NCBI RefSeq assembly: GCF_001984035.1
Contig: NZ_CP019449.1
Span: 558,001-622,000 of the forward strand
Direction: 5' to 3'
DNA length: 64,000 nt
Source: Sphingopyxis sp. QXT-31
Lineage (GTDB): Bacteria > Pseudomonadota > Alphaproteobacteria > Sphingomonadales > Sphingomonadaceae
Shown here: in pieces, positions 32,411-45,340 of the stretch
How the letters are laid out: every line of letters begins with the position of its first letter
How positions within the stretch are numbered: position 1 is the stretch's first letter
Notes under the pieces: model-generated
Database searches by the model: none
What the model was told of the DNA's origin: nothing
Seen by the model: the letters and a program-made list of their open reading frames with translations, nothing else
Translations under genes and position numbers: made by a program

Positions 32411-33725
32411 TTGTTGCGTTGACGCTGTTGTAGATGGTGCTGCGTCCCGGCGGTGCGTTTGGCGCATCGTGAAGAAAGCGTCCCTTCGCGAGCAGCAGGC
32501 CGTTCCATTCGAGTCGCAGGCGCTTCGGGATCAGCCAATAGCGGACGCGTGCCTCGAACTGGTGCCCCGCGAACCGCCCTGAGTTTCCTGAAACGTCGCG
32601 AACGCCGGTGGCGGAGAAACTGTCATATCGGGAAGCGAGCCACAGCGGGCGGTAAGCGGCGAAGGCATCGAGGCGCTTCGAGGGTGTCGCTTCGACGCGC
32701 AGGCCGGCCGCGACAATGTTGGCGCGCCCGACCGCATTATAGAGACCGGCAGGCGCGAGATCCGCCCGCCGCATGCCGAACAGCGTGTCGAAGCGGGTGA
32801 ACTTGCCGCCGCGCCCGTCGCCGCTCGCATAGTCGAACTCGATCGCCACCCGCGGCGACCAGGGGTGCTTGAAGCTATAGCCTGCTTCGAGATGCGCGAA
32901 CCAAGCGGAGACGTCGAGCCTGGCGGCGGTCGGCGCGAGCGACGCCCTGACCGATCCGGTCTGATAGATGGTCTCGCTCTCGAAATCGGCGCGTCCGGCG
33001 GCGGGGTCGCGGTAGACGCGCAGACCAACCGTATCGAGCGAACGGTCGCGCGTCGCGAGCTTCGGGGAGTCGCGCTCGCCGAGATGAAAATAGGACAGCT
33101 CGACGGCACCGCGCTTCCCCGCGAGCTTCCCCGTGACGAGTCCGCCCCAGAGGACAAGGTCGAAATTCTCGCGATCGAATTTGACCCGGTTGTCGACGAT
33201 ATCGGGACGGTTGTCGGGAAGCCGGACCTGCGGCAGCGTATAGATGAGCGTCGCCGACAGATCGTTCGGCAGGCCGAGGTCGGCGCGGACGCCGGTATAG
33301 CCGTTGGTCGTGTTGCGATAATCGTCGGCGGCGACGAGACGGCGCGACCCGAGATTGAGGGTGAAGCGGCCCGCCTGGAGGCCGAGCTTCGTACCGGTCC
33401 CAAAGGCGTCCGGCAGATCATAGCCCACATAAGCCTGCACCAGCTCGAGCGTGTTGACTTCGCCGGTCGTGATCGGCGTCCCCGCATCGCCACCATAGAC
33501 GCGGCTGTCGTAGAGCTCGGCGCCGAGCCTCAGCCTTCCCGTGCGATACTCGCCGGTAACGATCGTGCGGATGTTGAAGAGATCGTCGGACTCGTTGAAG
33601 CCGGCGCGCGGCTGCCCTTCGATCGTCTCGTAGCGCAACCGCGTATTGGCGCTCAGCGTCAAACCGTCTTCCGCATAGACAGGGGTAGCGACGAGCAGCA
33701 GAGTGGCAAAAGAAAAGCGCTTCAA
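32400..33725 (-). CDS. Outer-membrane porin of the alginate-export type
   Basis: A 441-aa beta-barrel protein. The start is TTG 33725, with AGGAGG 7 bases upstream; it gives a signal peptide LKRFSFATLLLVATPVYA. The mature part matches the alginate export domain (AlgE-like, PF13372): LSANTRLRYETIEGQPRAGFNESDDLFNIRT, YGGDAGTPITTGEVNTLELVQAYVGYDL, LQAGRFTLNLGSRRLVAADDYRNTTNGYTGVRAD. It ends with the usual C-terminal phenylalanine (NATISF). The substrate cannot be told from sequence; alginate itself is doubtful. Confidence 0.85.
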   Translation of the reverse strand: MKRFSFATLLLVATPVYAEDGLTLSANTRLRYETIEGQPRAGFNESDDLFNIRTIVTGEYRTGRLRLGAELYDSRVYGGDAGTPITTGEVNTLELVQAYVGYDLPDAFGTGTKLGLQAGRFTLNLGSRRLVAADDYRNTTNGYTGVRADLGLPNDLSATLIYTLPQVRLPDNRPDIVDNRVKFDRENFDLVLWGGLVTGKLAGKRGAVELSYFHLGERDSPKLATRDRSLDTVGLRVYRDPAAGRADFESETIYQTGSVRASLAPTAARLDVSAWFAHLEAGYSFKHPWSPRVAIEFDYASGDGRGGKFTRFDTLFGMRRADLAPAGLYNAVGRANIVAAGLRVEATPSKRLDAFAAYRPLWLASRYDSFSATGVRDVSGNSGRFAGHQFEARVRYWLIPKRLRLEWNGLLLAKGRFLHDAPNAPPGRSTIYNSVNATISF

Positions 33726-33739
33726 ACAGACCTCCTCAT

Positions 33740-33755
33740 CCCCGCGCACGCGGGG
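33740..33755. repeat. Short GC palindrome (REP-like)
   Basis: CCCCGCG-CA-CGCGGGG, directly upstream of the porin ribosome site. Such short palindromes occur in many copies in sphingomonad genomes. Confidence 0.5.
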
Positions 33756-33932
33756 ACCAAAAGGCAACGCTTGAGCGCCCGCTGCGCTTGTCCGGGAGGT
33801 TGCTTCGCCCCGGTGCGGAATATTTAGAAGCGGTCGCGCGCCGTTACAAACTAAATCCATTTGACCAGCGGGAAGGACAGCTTGGCTGGCATCGCTGGGT
33901 GAGGGCGGCAGTCGCCCGCCGCCCTCCTGCAA

Positions 33933-35576
<1,644 letters not shown>

Positions 35577-35599
35577 TCAGTTGCTGGATGCATGCGGCG

Positions 35600-35914
35600 T
35601 CAGGCCGCCTTTTTGAGCGCCTCGGCCTGTTCGATGACGCCGAGGATGTCGCTCTCCTTCATGATGAGCAGTTCCTCGCCGTCGATGCGGACCTCGGTGC
35701 CCGACCATTTGCCGAACAGGATGCGGTCGCCCGCCTGGACGTCGAGCGCGGTGACCGTGCCATCCTCGGCGCGGGCGCCCGGGCCGACGGCGACGACTTC
35801 CCCCTCCAGCGGCTTTTCCTTGGCGGTGTCGGGGATGATGATGCCGCCCGAAGTCTTCTCCTCGGCTTCGATGCGGCGGACGACCACACGGTCGTGCAAG
35901 GGACGGAAATGCAT
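35600..35914 (-). CDS. groES: GroES co-chaperonin
   Basis: A 104-aa GroES ([46 protein letters not shown]). The mobile loop is [17 protein letters not shown]. It caps the GroEL ring. First gene of groESL; GGAGG precedes the ATG. An RpoH-type promoter lies 68 bases upstream. Confidence 0.97.
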   Translation of the reverse strand: MHFRPLHDRVVVRRIEAEEKTSGGIIIPDTAKEKPLEGEVVAVGPGARAEDGTVTALDVQAGDRILFGKWSGTEVRIDGEELLIMKESDILGVIEQAEALKKAA

Positions 35915-35981
35915 GCATAACCTCCATGTTGCATAACGATATGATAAGCCGGCGCGCCTGTCCGGGACGCGCGGCGCCGAG

Positions 35982-36011
35982 AAGCTAGGAAGCGATTTTT
36001 TTGGCTTCAAG
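35982..36011 (-). promoter_or_regulatory. Heat-shock (RpoH-type) promoter of groESL
   Basis: On the minus strand CTTG (36011-36008), 18 bases, then CCTAGCTT. This fits the alphaproteobacterial RpoH pattern CTTG-N17/18-CYTAT-T. It differs from the hsp20 promoter at only four of 34 positions. Confidence 0.75.
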
Positions 36012-36175
36012 AGGTCCGGCGAAAATTTTCTTGGCGCTTGATCGGCTGAGAAACAAATGCCCCTTATCAAGGGACTGGGACCTCTTGACTCGACTCGCTT
36101 CCTTTCCAAAATCTCTGGTCGCGGCACCCTGCCGCACGACAGGAAAGGAAAGGCTTAAAGGAAGGAGGCACGATC

Positions 36176-36403
36176 ATGTCCGAGCCATTTTCCCGTTTTC
36201 TTCATCCCTTCGACGTTGCGCGCCACCCGAGCCTCGAGCCCGAGGTCAAGCGCGCCCTCCTCGCATCTTGGGCATCGGATCGTTCGGCGGTCCGCAACAA
36301 GCCCGCGCTTCGCAAACCCCCGGGAGTGAAGCGCGCCGTGCCGGTCGACGATGTGTTCGCCGCGCTCCGGTCGCTCGACGGCGGCGCGGCGCGCGCCACA
36401 TGA
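36176..36403 (+). CDS. Unknown small protein, 75 aa
   Basis: Not recognised. MSEPFSRFLHPFDVARHPSLEPEVKRALLASWASDRSAVRNKPALRKPPGVKRAVPVDDVFAALRSLD. It has no membrane segment; basic middle, helical ends. A strong ribosome site (AAGGAAGGAGG) precedes the ATG. Proteins with the layout EPFxRFLHPxDVxxHPxLxxxxKRAxLASWASDxxAVxxxPxLR are common small companions of heat-shock genes in sphingomonads and rhizobia, which I recall only generally. It overlaps usg by four bases. Confidence 0.72.
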   Translation: MSEPFSRFLHPFDVARHPSLEPEVKRALLASWASDRSAVRNKPALRKPPGVKRAVPVDDVFAALRSLDGGAARAT

Positions 36404-36669
36404 CCGACCGGGCGCTGCTCGCGCGGCTGGACGGCTATGGGCTGACGACCGCCGAAATTCATTATTACCGGCCCGACTATCCCTCGCTGCTCCAGCTCTT
36501 CGTCTGGCAGGATTATGACCTGCCGCCGGACTTTCCGGTGCTGTTCGATTTTCTGGGCCTTTGGCGGCGTCAGATCGAAGCCGCGCTCCACTCGGTGCGG
36601 ATAGCGCATGATGCGCTGATCGGACCCGCCGAGTGGCGCGCGGCAGATATCATCCGATCGCTCGATTAG
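36400..36669 (+). CDS. usg: Usg family protein
   Basis: An 89-aa protein: LDGYGLTTAEIHYYRPDYPSLLQLFVWQDYDLPPDFPVLFDFLGLWRRQIEAALHSVRIAHDALIGPAEWRA. This is the pattern of alphaproteobacterial Usg proteins, named for a position upstream of trpF in Caulobacter; the function is unknown. Here it sits between groESL and hsp20, coupled to the 75-aa gene, so it is likely part of the stress response. Confidence 0.82.
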   Translation: MTDRALLARLDGYGLTTAEIHYYRPDYPSLLQLFVWQDYDLPPDFPVLFDFLGLWRRQIEAALHSVRIAHDALIGPAEWRAADIIRSLD

Positions 36670-36731
36670 CGGCAAATTTGGGCGCTTGCGGTGCGCGGAC
36701 GCGGTCGTCGGGTATCGCGCGTCCATGAAGA

Positions 36732-36762
36732 AAGGGAGGCACGCTATTGGCGTACCTCCCTT
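36732..36762. terminator. Bidirectional terminator between usg and hsp20
   Basis: A 12-bp stem with one mismatch: AAGGGAGG-C-ACGC pairs with GCGT-A-CCTCCCTT around a 5-base loop. It is 62 bases after usg and 8 bases after the hsp20 stop, between convergent genes. Confidence 0.7.
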
Positions 36763-36769
36763 GTCGAGC

Positions 36770-37249
36770 TTAGGCGTTCTCGAGCGTCTTGTCTTTCGGC
36801 GCTTCGATCCGCTGCGGCTTACCGGAACTGCCGCCGATCTCGATCTTGCGCGGCTTCATCGCCTCGGGGACGACGCGGCTCAGTTCGATCGTGAGCAGCC
36901 CGTCCGCAAAGCTCGCGCTCCCGACCTCGATATAGTCGGCGAGCTGAAAGCGGCGCTCGAACGGCCGACGGGCGATGCCGCGGTGGAGATAGACGCGCTT
37001 TGGGTCCTCATCGGCGGGCTTGCCCGAGACACTGAGCTGGTTCTGCTGCGCGACGATCTCGATCTCGTCGGCCTTGAACCCGGGGACCGCCAGCGTGACG
37101 CGGAAGCGGTCATCGGCGTCGCGCACGATGTCGAAAGCGGGAAAGCCGTCCGACGTCTCGCCGCGCTGCCCCTTCTCGAGCAGGTCGAAAAGATGATCGA
37201 AACCCACCGTCGAACGTCGGTAGGGGGTGAAGTCAAAGTCGGTTCTCAT
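36770..37249 (-). CDS. Small heat-shock protein, Hsp20 family
   Basis: A 159-aa alpha-crystallin-type chaperone (IbpA class). MRTDFDFTPYRRSTVGFDHLFDLLE is the class N-terminus; the crystallin domain spans about 37-140 (FPAFDIVRDADDRFRVTLAVPGFKADEIEIVAQQNQLSVSG, YLHRGIARRPFERRFQLADYIEVGSASFADGLLTIELSRVVPEAMKPRKIEI). The ATG at 37249 is chosen for its spacing from AGGAGG; TTG 37255 is too close. It holds unfolded proteins during heat stress. Its leader and promoter suggest both transcriptional and RNA-thermometer control. Confidence 0.93.
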   Translation of the reverse strand: MRTDFDFTPYRRSTVGFDHLFDLLEKGQRGETSDGFPAFDIVRDADDRFRVTLAVPGFKADEIEIVAQQNQLSVSGKPADEDPKRVYLHRGIARRPFERRFQLADYIEVGSASFADGLLTIELSRVVPEAMKPRKIEIGGSSGKPQRIEAPKDKTLENA

Positions 37250-37348
37250 TTCCAAATCCTCCTGATTGAAGCAATTCGGGCATGAGATGCGCCGGGACTT
37301 AGAGCCGGCGCTCTCTATGTCCTTCGGACCCGGACAATCCGGGGTCCG
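37250..37348 (-). promoter_or_regulatory. ROSE-like RNA thermometer in the hsp20 leader
   Basis: The transcript leader has three successive hairpins: CGGACCC...GGGTCCG (37325-37348), GCGCCGG...CCGGCGC (37289-37311), and TTGCT (37274-37270) facing AGGAGG (37263-37258) with a six-base loop. Pairing of U(U/C)GCU with the Shine-Dalgarno is the defining feature of ROSE elements of small heat-shock genes. Confidence 0.6.
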
Positions 37349-37354
37349 GGAAAA

Positions 37355-37384
37355 AAGTTAGGAAGCCATTTTTTTGGTTTCAAG
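37355..37384 (-). promoter_or_regulatory. Heat-shock (RpoH-type) promoter of hsp20
   Basis: CTTG (37384-37381), 18 bases, CCTAACTT on the minus strand; near-duplicate of the groESL promoter, including the run of seven A in the spacer. Confidence 0.77.
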
Positions 37385-37558
37385 AGGCCGCGTGCATCGG
37401 ATTTCGAATAGGACGGCTTGTGAAAATTTACGGTGCCAAAGGGCGGAGTCGCGCCGCGCGCGGCCCGGCTATCGGGGGCATCCATTAGATGCCGTGAACG
37501 TGTAGCACTTCATGGCCATAGCAGGTGGCTGCTTCCGACCCACAGAATCCCGTCCTCC

Positions 37559-37826
37559 TCATGCCCCGTGCGCGATGGTGATCTCGTCCGCGCGCAGCGG
37601 CGCGAAGGAGATGGCGGGGACCAGCGGGTGCAGCGCGGCGAGGGCGATCGCGCCGGGGACGCCGCGGCACTCGGACCTGGCAAAGGCCCAGGCGGCGCCT
37701 TGCGAAATGAAGCGGCCCTCGAGCTGTCCTTTACAGCCCTGAACCAGCCAGTGACCGGCCGTATCGCGCCCGACGAACAAAGGTCAGGCTCGATAGGTCG
37801 GGCTCCGCGGAAATCGCAGAAATCAT
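37559..37826 (-). pseudogene. Small unknown gene, probably frameshifted
   Basis: ATG 37826 has an ideal ribosome site (AAGGAG, 9 bases) and gives MISAISAEPDLSSLTFV, but that frame soon stops. One frame over, a coding-like sequence continues VGRDTAGHWLVQGCKGQLEGRFISQGAAWAFARSECRGVPGAIALAALHPLVPAISF to 37559. Deleting one T near 37780 joins them (SLTFVVGRDTAGHWLVQ), about 88 residues. The GRDxxGHWxVQ...GxFxSxxAAxxFAxSE pattern resembles small cytoplasmic proteins of unknown function seen in Alphaproteobacteria. Alternatively, translation starts at TTG 37780 without a good ribosome site. Confidence 0.5.
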
Positions 37827-37998
37827 GGTGAGATGCTCCTTGGCTGCTCAAAACCGGAGCCCGGAAATCGGGATCCGATCCCGGCAATTTATTGGGGCAG
37901 ACATAGGGATTCGAGATCGAGCAAAGGCACCGGCCATTGTATTTTCATTATGTCCGGTGGGGGGTGGCAAGGCGCTGCGATGCCGAAAACGGCAAAAT

Positions 37999-38064
37999 CA
38001 TACGCAAATACTATGCGGCCATAGTTTTCGCTGTCTCGCATTCAAATGCGCCCCGCACCTATTT
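37999..38064 (+). promoter_or_regulatory. Kdp-type promoter module, copy A (before kdp)
   Basis: CATACGCAAATACTATG (37999-38015), 18 bases, TCTCG (38034-38038), 20 bases, CTATTT (38059-38064). The same three blocks with the same spacing recur at 46070, 46307 and 46715. I read the first block as an activator site (probably KdpE) placed just upstream of a weak -35, and CTATTT as -10. Confidence 0.65.
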
Positions 38065-38123
38065 GAGCCTCCGCAGACGACTCGTGCCGCGCCCCGCGGC
38101 CAGCGTCCTGCCGGAGCAAACCC

Positions 38124-38207
38124 ATGCAGGATCTCATCTGGGTCGGCCTCATCCTCATCCTCGTCGCCGCGAGCCTTGGCTACGCGCGGCTGTGCGACGA
38201 CGCATAA
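38124..38207 (+). CDS. 27-aa membrane peptide at the head of the kdp operon
   Basis: MQDLIWVGLILILVAASLGY then ARLCDDA: one membrane helix with a short tail ending in a cysteine and two aspartates. It lies about 53 bases after the predicted transcription start and 11 bases before kdpF on the same strand. Similar unnamed peptides (DLIW...LGYxxLCD) precede kdpF in other alphaproteobacterial operons as far as I recall. Its role may be structural, like KdpF; unproven. Confidence 0.68.
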   Translation: MQDLIWVGLILILVAASLGYARLCDDA

Positions 38208-38218
38208 GGAGCGATGGC

Positions 38219-38308
38219 ATGACTCTCGACCTCTGGCTCGCGGGGATCACCGCGCTTGGCCTTCTCATCTATCTCGTCGCCGTGCTCGCGCGGCCCGAAC
38301 GCTTCTAA
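38219..38308 (+). CDS. kdpF: KdpF, small stabilising subunit of the K+ ATPase
   Basis: A 29-aa single-helix peptide, MTLDLWLAGITALGLLIYLV then AVLARPERF. The GLLIYLxxALLRPExF ending is the KdpF signature. KdpF binds and stabilises the KdpFABC complex in the inner membrane. It starts 11 bases after the 27-aa peptide and ends 12 bases before kdpA, with AAAGGAGG for kdpA between them. Confidence 0.9.
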   Translation: MTLDLWLAGITALGLLIYLVAVLARPERF

Positions 38309-38320
38309 AGGAGGCGCGCC

Positions 38321-40024
38321 ATGACTTTTCAGGGATGGCTCCTGATCATCGTCTTCGTCGGCATCCTGCTGGCGATCACCAAGCCGATGGGCCGCTGGCT
38401 CTACGCGCTTTACGACGGCCAGCGCACGCCGCTGCACCGCCTGCTCGGCCCGATCGAGGCGGGCTTCTATCGCCTGTCGGGCATCGACCCGGCCGAGGAG
38501 CAGGGCTGGCGCCGCTATGCGGTGCATATGCTGATCTTCAACGCGGTGCTGCTGCTCTTCACCTATGCGATCTTGCGCCTGCAGGGCGTGCTGCCGCTCA
38601 ACCCGCTGGGTTATGACGGCACGAGCGCCGACCTCGCCTTCAACACCGCGATCAGCTTCACGACCAACACCAATTGGCAAAGCTATGGCGGCGAATCGAC
38701 GATGTCGAACCTCAGCCAGATGCTCGGCCTCACGATCCACAATTTCCTCTCGGCGGCGGCGGGCATCGCGCTCGCCTTCGCGCTGTTCCGCGGCTTCGCG
38801 CGGCGCGAGATGAAGACGATCGGCAATTTCTGGGCCGACATGACGCGCGTGACGCTCTACCTGCTGCTGCCTTTGTGCTTCGTCTATGCGATCTTCCTGA
38901 TCGCCAACGGCGTGCCGCAGACGCTGGCCGCTTCGGTCGACGTCACCACGCTCGAAGGCGCGAAGCAGACGCTCGCGCTGGGTCCGGTCGCCAGCCAGGA
39001 AGCGATCAAGATGCTCGGCACCAACGGTGGCGGCATCTTCAACGCCAACAGCGCGCATCCGTTCGAAAACCCCAATGCGCTGACCAATTTCGTCCAGATG
39101 CTGTCGATCTTCGCGATCGGCTTCGGCCTGACCTGGACCTTCGGCAAGGCGGTAGGCAATCCGCGCCAGGGCTGGGCGATCCTCGCCGCGATGGTGACGA
39201 TCTTCCTCGCGGGTGTGACGGTCACCTACTGGCAGGAAGCCTTGGGCAACCCCATCCTCCACAATCTCGGCGCCATGGGCGGCAATATGGAGGGCAAGGA
39301 GGTCCGCTTCGGCATCGCCGCTTCGTCGCTCTTCTCGGTGGTCACGACCGCGGCATCGTGCGGCGCGGTCAATGCAATGCACGACAGCTTCACCGCGCTG
39401 GGCGGCATGATCCCGCTGTTCAACATCCAGCTCGGCGAAGTCGTGATCGGCGGCGTCGGCGCGGGCATCTATGGCTTCCTGCTCTTCGCGATCCTCGCGA
39501 TCTTCGTGGCGGGCCTGATGGTCGGGCGCACCCCCGAATATGTCGGCAAGAAGATCGAGGCGCGCGAGGTCAAGCTCGCGGTGCTCGCGATCGCGGTGCT
39601 GCCGCTCATCATCCTCGGCTTCACCGCCATCGCTTCGGTCACCGAGGCGGGGCTTGCCGGGCCGCTCAACAAGGGGCCGCACGGCTTTTCCGAGATTCTC
39701 TACGCCTTCACCAGCGCGACCGGGAACAACGGGTCGGCCTTTGCGGGCCTCACCGCCAACACGCCCTTCTACAACGGCTTGCTGGGGATAGCGATGTGGC
39801 TCGGCCGCTTCTTCGTCATCGTGCCCATGCTGGCGATCGCGGGCGGCCTGGCGGCGAAGAAATATACGCCGGCGACCGCGGGCAGCTTCCCGACCACCGG
39901 GCCGCTGTGGACGGGCCTCCTGATCGGCATCGTGCTGATCGTCGGCGGCCTGACCTTCCTGCCCAGCCTCGCGCTCGGTCCGATCGCCGATCATCTCGCG
40001 ATGATCAACGGCCAGCTTTTCTAA
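38321..40024 (+). CDS. kdpA: KdpA, potassium-binding channel-like subunit
   Basis: A 567-aa polytopic subunit that selects K+ in the high-affinity KdpFABC pump. The four pore-loop regions are visible, for example [69 protein letters not shown] and [22 protein letters not shown]. Length is normal. It precedes kdpB by 12 bases. Confidence 0.97.
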   Translation: MTFQGWLLIIVFVGILLAITKPMGRWLYALYDGQRTPLHRLLGPIEAGFYRLSGIDPAEEQGWRRYAVHMLIFNAVLLLFTYAILRLQGVLPLNPLGYDGTSADLAFNTAISFTTNTNWQSYGGESTMSNLSQMLGLTIHNFLSAAAGIALAFALFRGFARREMKTIGNFWADMTRVTLYLLLPLCFVYAIFLIANGVPQTLAASVDVTTLEGAKQTLALGPVASQEAIKMLGTNGGGIFNANSAHPFENPNALTNFVQMLSIFAIGFGLTWTFGKAVGNPRQGWAILAAMVTIFLAGVTVTYWQEALGNPILHNLGAMGGNMEGKEVRFGIAASSLFSVVTTAASCGAVNAMHDSFTALGGMIPLFNIQLGEVVIGGVGAGIYGFLLFAILAIFVAGLMVGRTPEYVGKKIEAREVKLAVLAIAVLPLIILGFTAIASVTEAGLAGPLNKGPHGFSEILYAFTSATGNNGSAFAGLTANTPFYNGLLGIAMWLGRFFVIVPMLAIAGGLAAKKYTPATAGSFPTTGPLWTGLLIGIVLIVGGLTFLPSLALGPIADHLAMINGQLF

Positions 40025-40036
40025 GGATTACGCAAA

Positions 40037-42073
<2,037 letters not shown>

Positions 42074-42083
42074 GGAAATAGAT

Positions 42084-42674
42084 ATGAACAAGGATCTTAT
42101 CTCTTCGCTGCGTCCGGCGCTCGTCATGACGTTGCTCTTCGCGCTCCTCCTCGGGATCGCCTATCCGCTCGCCATGACCGGCGTCGGACAGGCGCTCTTC
42201 CCGGGGCAGGCAAACGGCAGCCTCGTGCGCGAGAACGGCAAGGTCATCGGCTCGGCCGTCGTCGGGCAGGCCATCGTCTCCGAACGCTATTTCAACACAC
42301 GCCCCTCGGCGGCCGGCGACGGTTACGACGGGCTCGCCTCCTCGGGGTCTAACCTCGGCCCGACGTCGCAGGTCCTCGTCGACCGCGTGAAGGGGGACGT
42401 CGAAAGATTGAAGGCAGCCGTGCCCGGCAAGGCGGTGCCCGCCGATCTGGTGACGGCGTCGGGTTCGGGGCTCGACCCCGACATCACGCCCGAGGCCGCT
42501 TTCTATCAGGTCGACCGCGTCGCCAAGGCGCGCGGGCTCGATCCGGCGGCGGTCCGTGGGCTGGTCGAACGGAGCGTCGAGACGCCGCTCTTAGGCTTCC
42601 TCGGCGAACCGCGCGTCAATGTGTTCGAGCTCAATCGACGACTCGATGCCTTTGGGGCTAAACCCGCCGCGTGA
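42084..42674 (+). CDS. kdpC: KdpC, potassium-transporting ATPase subunit C
   Basis: A 196-aa subunit with one N-terminal membrane helix ([29 protein letters not shown]) and a periplasmic domain. Family motifs: [40 protein letters not shown] and [31 protein letters not shown]. It overlaps kdpD by four bases, so the sensor is translationally coupled to the pump. Confidence 0.96.
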   Translation: MNKDLISSLRPALVMTLLFALLLGIAYPLAMTGVGQALFPGQANGSLVRENGKVIGSAVVGQAIVSERYFNTRPSAAGDGYDGLASSGSNLGPTSQVLVDRVKGDVERLKAAVPGKAVPADLVTASGSGLDPDITPEAAFYQVDRVAKARGLDPAAVRGLVERSVETPLLGFLGEPRVNVFELNRRLDAFGAKPAA

Positions 42675-45340
42675 CAGAGAGCGATCGACCATCTCCGGAG
42701 GCCTTCCTGCGCCAAGCGGCGCAGGAAGGTCGCGGCCGTCTCAAGGTGTTTCTCGGCGCCGCGCCCGGCGTCGGCAAAACGTGGGAGATGCTGACCGACG
42801 GACGCCACCGGCGCGAGGCCGGGGTCGATGTCGTCATCGGCGTGGTCGAAACGCACGGGCGGCGCGAGACCGAGGCGCTGGTCCACGGCCACGAGATCGT
42901 TCCTCGCCGCGACGTCGAGCATCAGGGCCACAGCCTCGGCGAGATGGACATCGACGCGATCCTCGAACGGCGGCCGGAACTTGTACTCGTCGACGAGCTT
43001 GCGCACACCAATGCCCCCGGCAGCCGCCACCCCAAACGCTATCAGGACGTCGAGGAACTGCTGGGTGCCGGCATCGACGTCTATTCGACGATCAATATCC
43101 AGCACGTCGAAAGCCTGAACGACGTCGTCGCGTCCTTCACCCGCGTCCGCGTGCGCGAGACCGTGCCCGACTCGATTCTCGAACAGGCCGAGATCGAGGT
43201 CGTCGATATTCCCCCCGACGAGCTGATCGAGCGGCTGCGCGAGGGGAAAGTCTATATCCCGCAGGAAGCGACGCGCGCGCTCACCCATTTCTTCTCCAAA
43301 TCGAACCTGACCGCGCTGCGCGAGCTTGCGCTGCGGCGTGCGGCGCAGGCGGTCGATGCGCAGATGCTCGACCATGTCCGCAGCCACGCGCTCGCGGGCA
43401 GCTTCGCGGTCGGAGAGCGGATCGTCGTCGCGGTCAGCGAACTTCCCGTCGCCGCCGAACTCGTCCGCGCGGGCAAGCGCCTCGCCGACGCGCTGCGCGC
43501 GCCCTGGACCGCAGTTTATATCGAGACGCGGCGCAGCCAGTCGCTGACCGACGACGACCGCAAGCAGCTCGCCGATACGCTGGCGCTCGCTTCGCGGCTC
43601 GGCGCCTCGACCGCGACGGTGCCCGCGGCGAGCGTCGTCGAAGGCTTGCAGGCCTTCGCCCGGGACGCGCGCGCGACGCAGATCGTGATCGGCAAGTCGG
43701 CGCGCCCCTGGTGGTTCGAGATGCGCCACGGCTCGGTCGTCGACCAGCTGGTGCGCACGATCGACGATGTCGCGGTGCACGTCCTGCCGGGCGAGCCCGA
43801 GGCGAAGGCGGCCGGGCGCCGCGCGATCGCCGTTCCCGGGCGCTGGGGCAAGCCCTCGGACTATGTCTGGTCGCTCGCGATGGTTGCGGCGATGACCGCG
43901 CTCGGGCGGATGCTGATCGAGGTCATCGATCTGGGCAATATCTCGCTGCTCTATCTCGTGCCCGTGATGTTCGCCGCAGCGACTTTCGGCCTGCGCGCCG
44001 GGCTGTTCGCGGGGCTCGCGTCGAGCCTCGCCTATAATTTCTTTTTCCTGCCGCCGACCGGCACGCTGACCGTCAACAACCCCGAGAATGTCATCAGCAT
44101 CCTCGTGCTGCTCGGCGTCGCGATCGTGACGAGCCAGTTCGCCGCGCGCGTGCGGGCGCAGGCGGACTTGGCGCAATCGAGCGCGCGCCAGAATGCCGCG
44201 CTCGCCAGCTTCTCGCGCCTCCTCACCGCCGCGCCCGACCAGGATGCGCTGATGCAGGCGATCTGCGCCGAGGTCGGGCGCCTGCTCGACGTGCGCACGG
44301 TCATCCTGCTGCCCTCGGCCGACGGCCCGACACTGCGCGCCGCGGTGCCGCCCGAGGACCGGCTCGAACAGATCGAGCGCGCGGCGGCGCAATGGGCGAT
44401 GGACAATGCGCAGCCCGCGGGGCGCGGATCGGCGACGCTCACCGCCTCGGACTGGCTCTTCCACTCGCTGCGCACGACGCGCGGGGTGCTCGGCGTGCTC
44501 GGGCTGACCCGCGACGATGCGCGCGAGCCGGTGCGCTCGGACCAGGTGCCGCTGCTCATGAGCCTGCTCGACCAGGCGTCGATCGCACTCGACCGGATGG
44601 AGCTCGAGGAAGCGTCGCTTCGCGCACGGCAGGTCGACGAACGCGACCGGCTGCGCTCGGCGTTGCTCTCGTCGGTCAGCCACGATCTGCGCACGCCGCT
44701 CACCACGATCCTGTCGGCGGCGCAGGAAATGCAGCGCCATCCCTCGCCCGACCTCGCCGAAACGATCGAGGCCGAGGCGCGGCGGCTCAACCGCTTCGTC
44801 TCGAACCTGCTCGACATGGTGCGCGTCGAGGCCGGCGCGCTGCCGATGAAGGTCGAGGCGACCGACCTGTTCGACGCCGCCGCGAGCGCCGCGCACGACA
44901 CGCGCGCATCGCTCGCGGGGCATGAGGTCAAGGTCGATATCTCGCCGAACATCCCGCTCGTTCGCGTCGATCCCGTGCTGCTGCACCATTGCCTGATCAA
45001 CCTGCTCGACAATGCCGGCCGCTACGCCGATGCGGCGACGCCGATCACCATCCGCGCGCGCCGCACCGCCGATGCGATCGAACTGTCGGTGATCGATCAG
45101 GGGCCGGGCATCGCGCCGGGCAACGAAAAGCGCGTCTTCGAGACCTTTACCCGGCTCGAGGGCAGCGACCGGGCCAAACATGGCACGGGGCTGGGCCTTG
45201 CGATCGTCAAGGGCTTTGCCGAGGCGATGGGATTGACGGTTGCGGCGAGCAACAATGCGGAACCGCACGGCGCCTGCTTCACGATCCGCATCCCCGAAGC
45301 GCTGATCATCACGAATCTGACCGACAAGGATATCCCATGA
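42671..45340 (+). CDS. kdpD: KdpD, osmosensitive K+ sensor histidine kinase
   Basis: An 889-aa kinase starting at GTG 42671 in the kdpC stop. The order is the KdpD N-terminal domain with [15 protein letters not shown], a Usp-like domain (about 240-370), four membrane segments (DUF4118, about 395-500, ending [12 protein letters not shown]), a GAF-like region, the phosphorylation helix [21 protein letters not shown] (about 669) and the ATPase domain with [12 protein letters not shown] and [17 protein letters not shown]. It controls kdp through KdpE. Four-base overlap with kdpE. Confidence 0.97.
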   Translation: MTESDRPSPEAFLRQAAQEGRGRLKVFLGAAPGVGKTWEMLTDGRHRREAGVDVVIGVVETHGRRETEALVHGHEIVPRRDVEHQGHSLGEMDIDAILERRPELVLVDELAHTNAPGSRHPKRYQDVEELLGAGIDVYSTINIQHVESLNDVVASFTRVRVRETVPDSILEQAEIEVVDIPPDELIERLREGKVYIPQEATRALTHFFSKSNLTALRELALRRAAQAVDAQMLDHVRSHALAGSFAVGERIVVAVSELPVAAELVRAGKRLADALRAPWTAVYIETRRSQSLTDDDRKQLADTLALASRLGASTATVPAASVVEGLQAFARDARATQIVIGKSARPWWFEMRHGSVVDQLVRTIDDVAVHVLPGEPEAKAAGRRAIAVPGRWGKPSDYVWSLAMVAAMTALGRMLIEVIDLGNISLLYLVPVMFAAATFGLRAGLFAGLASSLAYNFFFLPPTGTLTVNNPENVISILVLLGVAIVTSQFAARVRAQADLAQSSARQNAALASFSRLLTAAPDQDALMQAICAEVGRLLDVRTVILLPSADGPTLRAAVPPEDRLEQIERAAAQWAMDNAQPAGRGSATLTASDWLFHSLRTTRGVLGVLGLTRDDAREPVRSDQVPLLMSLLDQASIALDRMELEEASLRARQVDERDRLRSALLSSVSHDLRTPLTTILSAAQEMQRHPSPDLAETIEAEARRLNRFVSNLLDMVRVEAGALPMKVEATDLFDAAASAAHDTRASLAGHEVKVDISPNIPLVRVDPVLLHHCLINLLDNAGRYADAATPITIRARRTADAIELSVIDQGPGIAPGNEKRVFETFTRLEGSDRAKHGTGLGLAIVKGFAEAMGLTVAASNNAEPHGACFTIRIPEALIITNLTDKDIP

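Noticed and set aside
38180..39994. A 604-aa frame antisense to kdpA
   Set aside because: Shadow of kdpA: Arg/Asp/His-rich without domains.
42506..45268. A 920-aa frame antisense to kdpD
   Set aside because: Shadow of kdpD; no motif and improbable composition.
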